Under the pieces are notes generated by a model, which made no database searches, had not been told where the DNA came from, and saw only the letters and a list, made by a program, of their open reading frames with translations. From Purpureocillium takamizusanense (lineage: Eukaryota; Ascomycota; Sordariomycetes; Hypocreales; Ophiocordycipitaceae), in contig NC_063077.1 of the NCBI RefSeq assembly GCF_022605165.1, forward strand, positions 682,001 through 746,000: DNA of 64,000 nt, written 5' to 3'. The position numbers and the translations under genes are program-made. The stretch's first letter is position 1. The number at the start of each line of letters is the position of its first letter. This document shows positions 21,248-32,792 of the stretch, in pieces.

Positions 21248-22334
21248 ATGACAGATGTCAATCGTGTCGTCGTGCCCGCGACTTACACCAACCCACCCGA
21301 CAGCCATGTGCGCATCACCAACCATCCAGAGACAGCTGACGGCGTCACCCCCATCCTCGTGGCGGTCCTGAACCGGCCCGACAAGCTCAACGCCATCACG
21401 GATGGAATGATTCAAGACCTCGTCGCCTTGTTCCGCTCCGTAGACGTCGACGACCGCGTCAAGGCCGTCGTGCTCACCGGCACAGGCAAGGCCTTCAGCG
21501 CCGGCATCGACCTCACCATGGACACGAGCCAAATGAAGGACCGCGAGTCGGTGGGCGAGATGCGCGACCCGGGAGGTACCTTGGCGCTCGCCATGTTCAA
21601 CTGCAGCAAGCCCATCATCGTAGCCTACAACGGGCTCGCGGTAGGCATAGGCCTGACATCCACCCTTGCAGCAACGATTCGGTAAGTGGGAAAAGCACAA
21701 ATCCCAACAGAAAGAAGTAGGAGGCAAGCGTGCTAATCAAATCAGCATCGCACCTCGGACTGCGGAATTTGGATTTCCGTTTTCGCGAATAGGCCTCACC
21801 ATGGAGTCGGCAAGCTCCTTCTTCCTCCCCCGCATGGTCGGGTACAGCAACGCGACGTATCTCCTGGCGACAGGCAAGAGATATCCCGCCGACTCGCCCG
21901 CATTGAACGGCGTCTTTGCAGAGCTTTTGCCCGAGCCGAAGGATGTCTTCCCCCGAGCCCTTGAGCTGGCTGAGGATCTCATCACCAACGTGAGCCTCAT
22001 GGCCATCTTTCTGAATCGACAGCTCATTTGGAGGAATCCCGGGTCGGCGGAACGCGCCCACCTAGTCGATAGTCCTCTTTTGTATGACATGTTTGGTGGA
22101 AAGTGAGTTCCCCTGCCTGTCGAATTGAAGAGCGGAGCAATTGCTGGATGCAGAGTGTGCTAATTGCCCTGATACAGCGATCATCTCGCGTTCAAGAAGG
22201 CTTTTTTCAAAAAGCGCAAGCCCGAGTTCAAAGACAGCATCGTGGCGAATGCGCCTCGGACATATCCTTGGTGGGACGAATTGTCCGTGCAGACCCGGGC
22301 CAAGGCAGACAGCCGGGGCTCCAGCAAGCTGTGA
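21248..22334 (+). CDS. Peroxisomal enoyl-CoA hydratase/isomerase
   Basis: Predicted 315-residue crotonase-fold enzyme from exons 21248-21681, 21746-22102 and 22178-22334. Introns are GTAAGT...CAG (64 bp) and GTGAGT...CAG (75 bp), all in phase. Crotonase features are LNRPDKLNAI near the start, AVVLTGTGKAFSAGIDL forming the first oxyanion half-site, and KPIIVAYNGLAVGIGLT forming the second. The protein ends in Ser-Lys-Leu, a perfect PTS1 peroxisomal import signal that appears only after the last intron is removed. It probably acts in beta-oxidation or in shifting fatty-acyl double bonds. The exact reaction cannot be told from the sequence. Confidence 0.9.
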
Positions 22335-22828
22335 ATTGCGAGGTTATGTGGGATCCGATGGCTTTAGAAATATCACCATCAGATCATTCGTGCAATGCAA
22401 TACGTTTCAACACGGAGTTTTTTCTGCGCCAAGAGTGTTGTGATGGTCTTGACGGGGGTCTTCCATTGCTGCATGTCGGAGCCTCGTGGAGCATTGCACC
22501 TGCACCCCGGTGCCCCCTGGTCGTTCTGGAAACTCATGACAGAGTACTTCGTACTTTGTACTCCGTAAGGAGCAGACCTGTCAGCCATGTGGCTGTGCAG
22601 TAGCGCTCTTCGACCGTTCGACCAGTGATACCGGGAAGCAGGGGCGCTTACGCACAGCGACCCTTCTTGACAGCCTGTCAGAGGAGTAAGCCTTGCTGCT
22701 TCGCCATGCAGAAACAGCTGAGCAGTGTCTAGCCGGCTGCCTGGCTAATAAAACGAAGTCAAGCGCCGATTTCTGCGACCCGGTCTCTACGCCGTGATAA
22801 TGCGGCCTTGGCCGTAGCAGCCAGAAAC
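22335..22828. other. Intergenic
   Basis: No gene seen between the hydratase and the HET-domain gene. Confidence 0.4.
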
Positions 22829-25054
22829 ATGGGAGCAAGATTGTCGAGATTATGGACATCTGTCCTGGGGCGATTTTGTTTGCAAACACTCTCATACGAC
22901 GACCAGCTCGACTCCAACTCTATTCGGTTGCTGTCTTTGGTTCGTCCAAGATGGTTCTCATTCGGTCTCTGCAGCCCACAGCTTGTCATGTCCAAGCACA
23001 GCATGGATGACCTGCCGAAATACCTCGCCTTGTCCTACACCTGGGGACCGCCGCAGGATGAGGCTGGAGCAGGCAAGTATGGCCAGACATTGCCAATACG
23101 CGTAAACGACAGCTCATTTCCCGTGCTGCGTAACCTCTTCGAGGCATTGCATGGACTGCAACGACGATGGAACTTCAAGGACGATATTCAGCACCTATGG
23201 ATCGACGCCATCTGCATCAACCAGCATGACCTCGACGAGCGGGCCGCTCAGGTCGCCATCATGGACCAGGTGTACAAGCGATCTTCTACAACCGCCATCT
23301 GGTTGGGCACGGCCGGCCCTGAAGCTGACGCCACGATGCAAGTTTTTGACGCGATTCGGCGCATCCCATCAGAGGAGTTCGCCCCGTACTACAGGCAACA
23401 TCCCAACGGCGCAGCACCGCCTGCCGCATTTTGGCTCAAGCACGGTCTCCCGGGGTTTGACGACGAAGAGACATGGCGGCCTGTGGTACGATTCTTTGAG
23501 CACCGGTGGTTCAACCGCGCGTGGATCATCCAAGAGGCGACCCTTTCGTCCAACAACATGTACCTCTTTTGGGGTCGCCATGCCATGACGTGGGACGACG
23601 TCGGACACGTCGCATTCGCGGGACAGGTCGCGCGGCTCGGCATCATGACAAGCCAGCCTGCGCTGGCGCGGTATCTCGCGGGAGACCCGGCGGCCGGGCA
23701 AGTTTGCGACTGGGTTGTGCGCGATCCGCTCGTGAATAGCTTCCAGCTGTGGTACAACCGGCACCGATATCTGCAGCGAAGCCTGACGCTGCACGACGAC
23801 ACGATGCTGAGGGAAATGCGCGCGCTCACGGGATGCGACGGGGCCGGGGCTGCTTCATGGCTCATGTACTTTGCCCTGTCCAACCGGTGGGCAGACGCGT
23901 CGGATGCGCGGGACAAGGTCTTTTGTCACCTGGGAATGGTCAACAACATTGCGTCCCAAGATGGTCTGGCTCTATCGAGCGTGCAGCCGGATTACTCTGC
24001 GGCGGTGGATGCCGCCCAGTTGTACAAGCGGCTCATGACAGAACTCGTGCAGGAGACCAACAGCCTCGCCATCTTCATGGCCGTCAGCGATCCGCCCTCA
24101 GCACGGCTTGCTGGTCTCCCAACTTGGGTGCCAGATCTGTCGCGGCGACACGGGCTTGACCTGATGTGGTCCATCCGACCGCAATTCAACGCTTGTCAGG
24201 CGAACGGAGAGAACACGGGGTCTCGAAAAACATCAAGGGTCGTCGTCAGCGGAGAGAGTCTGCATGTCAAGGCAATGATGATTGGATCAGTGACAACCCT
24301 GAGCGCGTCACTGCCTGACTTTCTCGGTCCTTCCTGGCACAGTTGGGCTGGCCAGCTTCTTGCCCTCGATCCCGTATACCGCTATACGGGCGAATCGCGC
24401 GTCGAGGCATTCTGGCGAACCGCGCTGATGAACTCGGTCGCTCGCACGTTTCCCGCGCAGTGGCCCGGCGTCAGCTCGGCGGGAGACATGTTCCGTGCGT
24501 ACGTGCTGCAGAGCATGACGAGGTACTACCCCGGAGCAGAGGCCGATAGTGCGACACGCGAGAAGTACCGTCACAGCCTCTGCGATGTGAACGATCTGGC
24601 GGCGGCGGACCATTCGGGGCAGATACCGTCGTTCAACGGGCTGAGCGACCTGACGGCGCAGATTGCGGGCGTGGGCGAGGAGGAGCTCCTGACGCTGCCT
24701 GACTCGGCGGTGTTGGAGGCGCTGGGCGCGTCCGTCGACAAGGCATCGGGATTCCTGATCGGGATGGACGGGAGCATGGTGAACCGTCGGATCGTCATGA
24801 CAGGAGAGGGCCACATTGCCAACGCGCCCATGTGGACGGAGGTGGGCGACGCGATAGCCGTGCTCGACGGATGCCCCTGCCCGGTCGTGCTCAGGCCCGC
24901 GAGGGCTAGTAATACATGTACGGATACTGACCGGAATGGAGAGCCACAGTCCCCATCATATTGGAGCTTGGTCGGCCCGGCATATGTGCACGGTGCTATG
25001 TATGGGGAACTGGTAAGAGCCGGCTTGGCATGGCGAGAGTTGACGATCCGATGA
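22829..25054 (+). CDS. HET-domain protein (heterokaryon incompatibility type)
   Basis: Single-exon 741-residue protein. The start is taken at MGARLSR because the upstream extension has no ATG. The three blocks of the HET domain are clear: YLALSYTWG near 65-73, HLWIDAICINQ near 122-132, and RWFNRAWIIQE near 225-236. The C-terminal 400 residues contain conserved Trp/Asp stretches (YFALSNRWADASDARDKVF, LPTWVPDLSRRHG) usual in this family, but no NACHT, WD or ankyrin repeats. HET proteins trigger cell death on fusion of unlike strains. Most family members, including perhaps this one, have no assigned partner. It lies beside a methyltransferase/transporter group. Confidence 0.92.
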   Translation: MGARLSRLWTSVLGRFCLQTLSYDDQLDSNSIRLLSLVRPRWFSFGLCSPQLVMSKHSMDDLPKYLALSYTWGPPQDEAGAGKYGQTLPIRVNDSSFPVLRNLFEALHGLQRRWNFKDDIQHLWIDAICINQHDLDERAAQVAIMDQVYKRSSTTAIWLGTAGPEADATMQVFDAIRRIPSEEFAPYYRQHPNGAAPPAAFWLKHGLPGFDDEETWRPVVRFFEHRWFNRAWIIQEATLSSNNMYLFWGRHAMTWDDVGHVAFAGQVARLGIMTSQPALARYLAGDPAAGQVCDWVVRDPLVNSFQLWYNRHRYLQRSLTLHDDTMLREMRALTGCDGAGAASWLMYFALSNRWADASDARDKVFCHLGMVNNIASQDGLALSSVQPDYSAAVDAAQLYKRLMTELVQETNSLAIFMAVSDPPSARLAGLPTWVPDLSRRHGLDLMWSIRPQFNACQANGENTGSRKTSRVVVSGESLHVKAMMIGSVTTLSASLPDFLGPSWHSWAGQLLALDPVYRYTGESRVEAFWRTALMNSVARTFPAQWPGVSSAGDMFRAYVLQSMTRYYPGAEADSATREKYRHSLCDVNDLAAADHSGQIPSFNGLSDLTAQIAGVGEEELLTLPDSAVLEALGASVDKASGFLIGMDGSMVNRRIVMTGEGHIANAPMWTEVGDAIAVLDGCPCPVVLRPARASNTCTDTDRNGEPQSPSYWSLVGPAYVHGAMYGELVRAGLAWRELTIR

Positions 25055-25546
25055 TATATGGCTCATCAAGCACAAACGAGACCAGACACAGAGTCTGCCG
25101 GCTCTGGCAAGCACTAACCTTATTAAATGTTAGAATTTTTTTTGGAATTATGTTGGAATGACTAGAACCATGGTACGAGTGGGACGAAGGACAGTTGAAA
25201 AGGTTTGGCACACGACGCCTCCTCAGGCAGATGGCGGAGGCGCGGTCTGGTGATTGGGTGAAGACCAGGTTCAGGGCAGCCCGAACCCATGGCCGGACCC
25301 CGCTGCTCACAGACAGGCATGTTGATGAGGCGATCATCCCGTGCCGAGGTGCCCGTGGAGGCCCACCCGGCCTCCACGGAGGCTGCAACCCCGGACTTCC
25401 ATAAGTCTGTGGCAGCGGGCTGATCACCAACGGCCGGGACGAGGCAGAGACAAGCGTCGGACTTGTCGACATCATCAAAAACTCTGTCTCGTACCCCCAA
25501 AGTCCATCCATCGAGCAGATTGTCGCGTATCTCAGCCCCCAAGGCC
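25055..25546. other. Intergenic, promoter/leader of bZIP gene
   Basis: No separate gene. The frame upstream of the bZIP start stays open back to 25463 but has no ATG, so it is treated as 5' leader. Confidence 0.45.
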
Positions 25547-25587
25547 ATGGACATTGCCATACCCATGCCGCTCGTTAACGGGCAGCC

Positions 25588-25626
<39 letters not shown>

Positions 25627-27395
25627 CCAGGATCACGGCTGGGCCGGAGACATCCTCACCTCTCGGCCCGTCCCCCGCTCCTGGCGTCCCTCGGTCGCTG
25701 CCGCCGACCCGAATCTCTCCGCCATCCTCTCCGCCTCCAGCTACCCCATCCCCACCCCGGGCCGCTGGCAATACCCGAGCCCGTCCATGTCGGATTCCTA
25801 TGCAGGCTTGTACGGCGGGCTACATATGGAGCCGGCGGCGGCCCCCTGGGCAGAACAGCTGGCGAGGGCCAACGAGGTCGCGACCAGCGAGTCTGAGTCG
25901 GCGGACCGCGGCACTCCCGATGCTGCCGGCGCGGCGGCGGCGGGAGCTCCCAAGACAAAGCGGAGACGCAAGAGCAGCGAGCAGGGCAGCACCGCAGGGC
26001 CCATGGAGAAGAGCGCTCCGACGGAGAAGAAGGTTGGTAGGCCGAGAAAGGCCGTGGACACATCCGACTGCGATGACCCCGAAGAGGTGAGTGTTCCAAT
26101 ATTCTACGAGCCTGCCCCCTTTGGTCCCGCGCTTGCTGCGACTGCGTGTATACGCGCCATGTGCATAGAACTCACATGGCCCATGTTCAGAGACGACGAC
26201 GACAGATTCGTCTCGCGCAAAGGGCGTACCGGCTGCGCAAGGAGTCGCGCATCTCGTACCTCGAGTCGCGCGTGTCGCAGCTCGAGACCTCCATCGACAA
26301 GATGAGCGCCGCCGTAGTGTCATTCGGCAGCATGCTGGTAGAATCCAAGGTCCTACTTCCACACGCCAACTTGAGGGATAGCCTGAGCGAGACAGTGCAG
26401 ACGTGTCTCGAGTCGGTGCGAGAGTCCAGCAGCGGCGGCAAGGACGAACATCATCACATGCAGCAATTGTCTCTACAGACACAAGCCACCAGCACGCGCA
26501 CCACGTCGAGCCTGCCCATGGAACTATACACAGCCCCGCTTCCGCCGATCGACCTGTCGCTCCTCGCCCCCAGGAACGACGTTTCCGCTGGCAGCGGGGG
26601 AGTGCTGCCGGTGAAACACGCCGACTTCATGGAGAAGCTGCACATATCCATCGTTTACTATGGCTACTCGCTGTTGGCGGACCTGTCGACACCCATGGAG
26701 CTTCTCAGTCGACACTTCCGCCTGACGCTCGCCGCCATGGACCGGTCACGCGTATTGGCGCACTTTGCGGCGGCACTTCAGGCCAAGCTCAGCGGGGGGC
26801 CGGTCACGGGGGATTGGAGCGACATGCCCTTCTTCCAGCTGGGCGGCGCCGGCTCGCACTACTCGTGGCTCAAGGAGAGAGAGAAGCTCATGGAGAAGCA
26901 ACTCTTGAACGGTGGAGACAAACTCGGAAACGGCAACAAAGAAGGCGTCGTCGATGCGGCTACGTCTGCGCTGGGCCTTTACTCGCGACGTTCCAGGGCG
27001 TGGCCAAGGATCGTGATCACGCCGGAGACCATACCGGCAAACGTCCAAGAGCAGCTTGGGGGCGACTGGTTCGACATGCAGGACCTGGAACTCTATCTGC
27101 GTGAACGCAACGTAGAGTTGTTCCGCTTCGACACCGCTGCTGCGCCGACGGGGTTCACGCCTCCCAAGGCCGCACCGCCATCAAAGGGGTATATCAACTC
27201 CGAATGGCTCCTTCGAGGTACGTACGCCATCATCCCATAATGGAGAAACTGACGCGAGGAAATCACATGCTGACTCTGTGTTTTTTCTTTGTCTTGTCCA
27301 CAGCGCTACTGTACCGGGCGACGTGCTTGGGCCGTTCAGCAGGGTTCCGTCGGCGCGATGCCGAAATGGCTTTGAACGGCATAATGAACTCATGA
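25547..27395 (+). CDS. bZIP transcription factor with polyglutamine tract
   Basis: Predicted 552-residue regulator from exons 25547-26086, 26191-27217 and 27304-27395, with introns of 104 and 86 bp (GTGAGT...CAG, GTACGT...CAG), all in phase. After a 12-Gln run (about 15-26) and a Pro/Ser-rich region there is KTKRRRK and an AT-hook-like KKVGRPRKA. At the first junction lies the basic region RRRRQIRLAQRAYRLRKESR, followed by a short leucine zipper (ISYLESRVSQLETSIDKM). The AP-1/Yap-like basic region and the long C-terminal domain match a fungus-specific bZIP class with unknown targets. It may regulate the neighbouring transporters or methyltransferase; this is inference from position only. Confidence 0.88.
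25589..25624 (+). repeat. (CAG)12 microsatellite coding polyGln
   Basis: Twelve uninterrupted CAG codons inside the bZIP gene encode a 12-glutamine tract. Length variation between strains is likely because pure trinucleotide runs slip. Confidence 0.95.
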
Positions 27396-27973
27396 ACTTG
27401 ACACGAATTCGCACGGTTTGAACAAGGGGAGTTGGTTTCAATGACAATGAACGGAGTTGTATCATAGGGACGGGAGTTTGCTGCTACTACTAGCAGTTGT
27501 CTTTTTAGCAAGCTTGGTGAGCCAATAGTTATTTAGTTCAACAAGAGCAAGGTCGGAATGGGCCGAAGTGTGGTCGAGCCCGATGAAATCTCCACCTGAA
27601 CACTACCTCGTCCCATTCACATTCGCAACTGGTTCGCCAAGGCTGTTCAATCTTCAATTTGAGCATGCAATAACTTTACGTAAATAAAAGAGGAGCAAAG
27701 TCCCTGGAGCTTTTGCCCACCACTAGACACTCATCATCGCTGTGGAGAGCAGACACTCGCTAGTACTAGGTTGACTGTTAGCAACTCAGTTAGCCAAATC
27801 ATCTCTTCTCCTGTCACTTTCGGCATTTCGCAACTGCCAACCAACTCAATCCTCCCGGGATCGCACCGCATCCACATCGGGACGGCACTTCCATCCACTC
27901 CCTCCTTTGCGCTTTAAGGAAATCCTTTTCCTTTGGGCAAATTGGTTCGTCAGCTTGGTGGGGGGGCATTCCT
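27396..27973. other. Intergenic
   Basis: Downstream of the bZIP gene and promoter of the MFS gene. No gene recognised. Confidence 0.4.
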
Positions 27974-29652
27974 ATGTTTGCGACGACGCAGGTCAGGGCA
28001 GAGGACAGCTGCAACAAAAACCAACCCCCAGATGACCCCGTCGTCGTCGCCGACAACAGCAACAACAATGCCCCCCCGTCAGCGGACCACCGCCCAGCTT
28101 CGCAGCATAGCCAGGAGGGAGTGACCCCCGACGAAGAGCAGCCGCAGCAGCAGCCGCAGCAGCAGGAGGAGCCAGGTGACGACGGCATCTGGGTCACCAG
28201 GCGATCCCCCAGCCTCGCTGACGACGAATACTATCTCTACCGCACCGGCAGATCCCTCCGCAGAGGAGAAGCGCCCTATGTTAAGAACATTGGTGGTGCC
28301 GCTCTGATGGAGGTGCAGTCGCCCAATTCGTTCCCCGAGGGAGGCCGCGAGGCGTGGCTCGTCGTCTTTGGCTCGTTTTGCGCCATGGGCGCCATCTTCG
28401 GCCTCATCAACTCGAGCGCCGTCTTCGAGTCGTACTTTAGGACGCACCAGCTGCGCAAGTACAGCCACTCGCAGATCGGCTGGATTTTCAGCCTCTACCT
28501 GTTTCTGGTTTTCTTTGTTGGTCTACAGGTCGGTCCCGTGTTTGACCGTCACGGCCCGAGGCTGCTTGTCGCGGCCGGTAGCATCTGCATCGTCTCGAGT
28601 CTCATGCTTCTTAGCATCTCCACTGGTGAAACCCCCTCCTTTTACCCCAATATCCCCACGTCATTGACGCCTAGCCACTGCGAATCATACGCCTAACATT
28701 CTCTATAGAATACTACCAAATCATCTTGACATACTCAGTGCTCGGAGGGCTGGGCGGCGCCCTGCTCAACGCTCCGGCGTACGGTGCCATTGCCCACTTC
28801 TTCAAGAAACGTCGCGGTCTCGCCACAGGCATCGCGACCACGGCTGGCGGCATCGGCGGCATCGTATTCCCTTTGCTCTTGCGATATCTCTTGGGAAAGA
28901 GGGGAGTCGGCTTCGCCTGGAGCTGTCGCATCCTGGGCTTCATTATCCTCGGGCTCTGCGCCCTAGCCAATCTCTTCATCAAGACTCGCCTCACCCCCAG
29001 TCGCCCTGTAGCGGACGAAGGCGGCGCGACAAAGGCTTCGGTCTTGCCCGATCTTACCATATTCAGGGACAAACGCTTCACGCTGACCGCCGTGGGCATC
29101 TTCTTCATGGAATATGGGCTCTTTGTGCCTCTCACGTACATTGTCTCATACGCCACGTCGCACGGCTTTGACGTATCCGATGGCATGATTCTGCTCGCGT
29201 ATCTCAATGCGGGTTCCGTTCTGGGGCGTTTTCTTCCGGGGATACTCGCCGACAAGCTCGGGCGCTTCAACGTCATCATCATGACCATCGGTCTCTGCGC
29301 CGTCACCGTCCTGGGCATATGGCTCCCGTCTGAGTCGTCGCACGCCGCCATCATCGGCTTCTGCGTCACGTTTGGATTCGCAAGCGGCAGCAACCTTGGC
29401 CTCATCCCCGTCTGTCTAGGCCAGTTCTGCTCGTCCAAGGACTTTGGGCGATACTACTCGACGGCGCAGATGGTGGCGAGCTTCGGCACGTTAAGCAGTG
29501 TGCCCATTGGGGGCGCGCTTCTCGGCCTGAAAGGACACCTTGGCTGGGAGGCCCTGATGTTGTTCGCGGGCTCTTCTTATGTGGTGGCTTTGATCTGCTA
29601 CGCATCTGCCCGAATATTGTCTGTTGGTTGGCGGCCTTTGAAAAAGTTCTAA
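27974..29652 (+). CDS. MFS transporter, monocarboxylate-permease (MCT) type
   Basis: Predicted 531-residue transporter from exons 27974-28625 and 28709-29652 (intron GTGAAA...TAG, 83 bp). A hydrophilic Gln/Asp/Ser-rich N-terminus of about 110 residues leads into the MCT-like block FPEGGREAWLVVFGSF. Typical steps follow: FGLINSSAVFESYF, YSHSQIGWIFSLYLF, PVFDRHGPR, then FFKKRRGLATGIATTAGGIG and GILADKLGRFN. Fungal members carry monocarboxylates, riboflavin or secondary metabolites, so the substrate is open. It is the left transporter of a small group with a methyltransferase and a second MFS gene. Confidence 0.9.
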
Positions 29653-30168
29653 ACGTATTCCGTAGTCGATGTCTCTCCCAAGGTGCGGCGTGCCGCCACA
29701 TCGCAAGACCTTGGGGGCATGACCAAAATTAGCATGTAAGACTAGATATCCCCTCAAATTGAGACCGTTTACATGCGGATCCTTCTGCCAATTGATTTGT
29801 GATGTCTTTCTTTGCTGGACTAGATTACGCCGGTTGTGTCGATTTTTCTTGTGACAATAGGGTAGTGGAAGGTCAACGGTTTTGTCCCAAGTTATGAAAG
29901 GCATGAACGAACCTGCGCAAACCCAATCAGGCAAAGAGTGCCTCGACTGCATCCCCGCATGAGTCACTGACCGCGTTGGTTTAGCGGCATAGCCACGCAT
30001 CAACGGCGGCGACAAGCCCCTCTACTAGCCTGTGCCCAGGTGTTTGTTCACTCATATAAGTCACCTGGGGCTGGGCCAACATACGCGATTCACTATCTGC
30101 TCTTGTCTTGTCAAGCTCGCTCTCATCGTCCCTCAGGCTTGCCGGCGTGTCATCTCAATAAACTCATC
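29653..30168. other. Intergenic
   Basis: Between MFS and methyltransferase genes. No gene seen. A TATA-like CATATAAG lies near 30052. Confidence 0.4.
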
Positions 30169-31240
30169 ATGGCCAACAGTCAGATTGTCGGCACTCTGGA
30201 CTCTTGGGAGGCCAATGCCGCCTTTTGGGACGCGGGCATGGGCGCCAACGGGAACGAGTACTGGAATCTTCTACAGAAGCCGTATTTGCAGAAACTCATC
30301 CCCGTTGACGAGGAGCATCCCGAGCGAACGCGCATCCTGGATCTTGCCACAGGCAATGGCATGGCATCGCGATTCCTTGCGCGTCGCGGCGCTAGCCTCG
30401 TCGCTACCGATGGCTCCAAAGAGATGCTCAAGTACTGTCGTCAGCGTTGCGCCGAGGAGGGAGCCACGGGAATGCAGTTCCAGGAGCTTGACGTGACAAA
30501 ACCCGAGGACTTTGAGAGCCTGCTTGCGTCGCCGCTCGCGGTAAGCCGCTCATGTGTAGTGGTTGTCGGGCAAAGATGCTTCCCTAAGATCCCAATCGCG
30601 CGGATTGGTCAGAGTTGACTGACAGTGGCAAGGTCGGTGGCTTCGACGTTGTGCTCATCAACATGGCCATCATGGATATTGAGACTCTTGAGCCGCTCGC
30701 CGATGCGCTGCCAAAACTGCTGAAGCCCAACGGCATGTGCGTTAATGGCTCCTGGGACTGTGTTGTTGCGTTAATGCTACGAAACTGACAAAGGAGCAGC
30801 TTCGTCGCGACGATGCTGCATCCCGTCTTCTTCACGTCGCGCGCGAACCGCATCATCGAGGTGCTAACCGATCCCGCCACCGGCGAATATTATAATGTCC
30901 GCGGCAGGGTCGTGCGCGAGTACATGAAGGTTGAACCCTGGCGTGGCGTCGCCGTCAATGGCCAGCCCGCGCATCAGGTAATCATGTCGTAGCTCCAGTT
31001 CTGTCGCGTATTGTTCTCCCGAAGAGACTGTCTAGCTAACTCCTGTAGATTTACTTTCACCGCCCTCTTCACGAGCTTTTCGCGACCTTTTTCAAGCGAG
31101 GCCTCGTCATGGACGGCCTGGAAGAACCGACCTTCACCGACGATCACCCTGAGGTGAAACAGCAGGGAAGGCCAGAGTCGTCACGCAACTACACGCAGAT
31201 ACCCCCCATCATGGCTTTTCGCTTCCGGAAGTTGAACTAG
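30169..31240 (+). CDS. Class I SAM-dependent methyltransferase
   Basis: Predicted 281-residue enzyme from exons 30169-30540, 30633-30736, 30800-30977 and 31049-31240. All three introns are GT-AG and every junction is in phase. SAM motif I is ILDLATGNGMASRFLARRGA, with the acidic ribose-binding residue after it in LVATDGSKEML. Motif IV is FDVVLINMAIMDI. LPKLLKPNG and FVATMLHPVFFTS complete the fold. It has the methyltransferase type 11/25 layout of small-molecule enzymes. Substrate is not evident. It lies between two MFS transporters and ends 124 bp from the convergent one. Confidence 0.9.
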
Positions 31241-31364
31241 ACACCCAGCAGGCTAGATAAGTGCGTTGATTGACAAACAAGAGTATGAGCTACATTAAAT
31301 ACACTAGATTGATACTAGACGCGCATTCTGTTGAACAGGTAGCCGTGGCTCACCGAGCCCCTAT

Positions 31365-32792
31365 TCATCGAATCGTAGGTTTGCCGACAAAGAGAAGGCA
31401 TATCATCGCTCCACCGGCACACCAGATGCCAAACGCCCAGCCAAAAGTTTCCCAACCAGGTCCATCGTACAGATAGCCCGCCATGAAGCTCCCAATGACG
31501 CCACCCAAAGCAAAGGACGTGGTAAAGAGCCCAAAGCCAACGCCGTAAACACCCTTTGTGCCCCATATTCCTGGCCTCCCCTTCTCCTTGTCTTCAATGA
31601 CGTACGTGATCTCCGCCATGAGCGGCGTGCTCGAGAGCGTGAGGGCGATGCCCATGAGTGTGAGCAGTGCGCCCAAGAGCACTTTTTGCGTCAAGGTGTT
31701 CTCGGTGACAAACCGCAGACAAACGAACAGCGGGACAGAGAGGACGAAGCCCGCAAAAGACAGCCATTTGGTGCCGTAGCGGTCGGCAACGCTGCCCACG
31801 ACCGGTGACAGAAATCCCGGAAGCAGGACGCACAGAAAGATGAGTCCGGCGTCGAGAGCATTCCAATGAAATATCTTGTCGACAAAAGGGGGGATGACGG
31901 CGAAGAATGCGAATCTAATGCGCGTTAGTTGGGACCGCAACGAGAGGATTATCAGCACTGACTTGGAGGCTGATTGCATGATGCAGCCGATGAGGGAGGC
32001 GAGGAGCCGCCGCGACTTGATCAAAGCCCAGTAGTTGGCGACCCCCGGGCCTAAATGATTTCCCGGACCTCCTTGAAGTGGTTCGACCAGGTCCGGCTCA
32101 ATGGCTCGAGGCTCTCCTCTGGCGGGATTATCCTCTGTTGCGTTGGCATCCCGCTTACGGGCAGAACCCCCCTCCTTCATAAACAGCCGGAGGACGATGT
32201 CGCATCCGATCAGCCCGAACGCCATATAGTACACAGCGTAGTAGCCAGCCTTCTCATAGGCGAGACCGCCCAGAATCGGCGAGAGGAGAAACCCGGCCGT
32301 CATCGCCCAGTTCACCCAGCCCAACGCCCAGCCCACCCTCTCCGTCAGGCTGTCCGCCAGGAGAGCCAGCCCGACCGCCCAGCAGATCGCCGCGCTGAGC
32401 CCCTGCAGCACGCGTCCCACCGCTATGACCGCGACGCTGCGGCCCAGGCATAGCAGCAGCGTGGACGCCGCGAGGGCGACGAGGCCTGCGAGGAACGGCA
32501 GACGGCGGCTCGACATGCGGTCGGCGAGGAAGCCGAAGGCGGGACTACCGAGGCAGAGGCCGAGGTTGTAGAGGGCCAGGAGGATGCCATTCCAGCGAGG
32601 GATCTCGGGGGCGGGGACGCCGGCGCGGGATGTGAGCGCAAAGGGCAGCACCGGGACGAGGAGCCCGTAGAGGAAAATGTCTGTGAAGACGGCTGAGCAG
32701 ACGACGATCAAAATGAGGAGCGTCGAAGAGCGGAATCGAGACAGGGAAGACGTTTGGATGAGGAGGCTATCACCTGGCGTAGTTGACGGCAT
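31365..32792 (-). CDS. MFS transporter, vesicular-amine/multidrug (DHA) type, with in-frame 48-bp intron
   Basis: The reading frame is open across 475 codons, but 31915-31962 looks like an intron: GTCAGT donor, CTAAC branch site and TAG acceptor. Splicing (exons 32792-31963 and 31914-31365) gives 459 residues with an uninterrupted helix (ASKFAFFAVIPPFVDK). Features are the DHA motif A LADRMSSRR between helices 2 and 3, RVLQGLSAAICWAVGLALLA, a long central loop rich in Asp/Glu/Pro, and GSVADRYGTKW in the second half. About 12 helices are present. It probably exports small organic molecules from cytosol to outside or vacuole. It is convergent with the methyltransferase. Confidence 0.88.
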   Translation of the reverse strand: MPSTTPGDSLLIQTSSLSRFRSSTLLILIVVCSAVFTDIFLYGLLVPVLPFALTSRAGVPAPEIPRWNGILLALYNLGLCLGSPAFGFLADRMSSRRLPFLAGLVALAASTLLLCLGRSVAVIAVGRVLQGLSAAICWAVGLALLADSLTERVGWALGWVNWAMTAGFLLSPILGGLAYEKAGYYAVYYMAFGLIGCDIVLRLFMKEGGSARKRDANATEDNPARGEPRAIEPDLVEPLQGGPGNHLGPGVANYWALIKSRRLLASLIGCIMQSASKSVLIILSLRSQLTRIRFAFFAVIPPFVDKIFHWNALDAGLIFLCVLLPGFLSPVVGSVADRYGTKWLSFAGFVLSVPLFVCLRFVTENTLTQKVLLGALLTLMGIALTLSSTPLMAEITYVIEDKEKGRPGIWGTKGVYGVGFGLFTTSFALGGVIGSFMAGYLYDGPGWETFGWAFGIWCAGGAMICLLFVGKPTIR

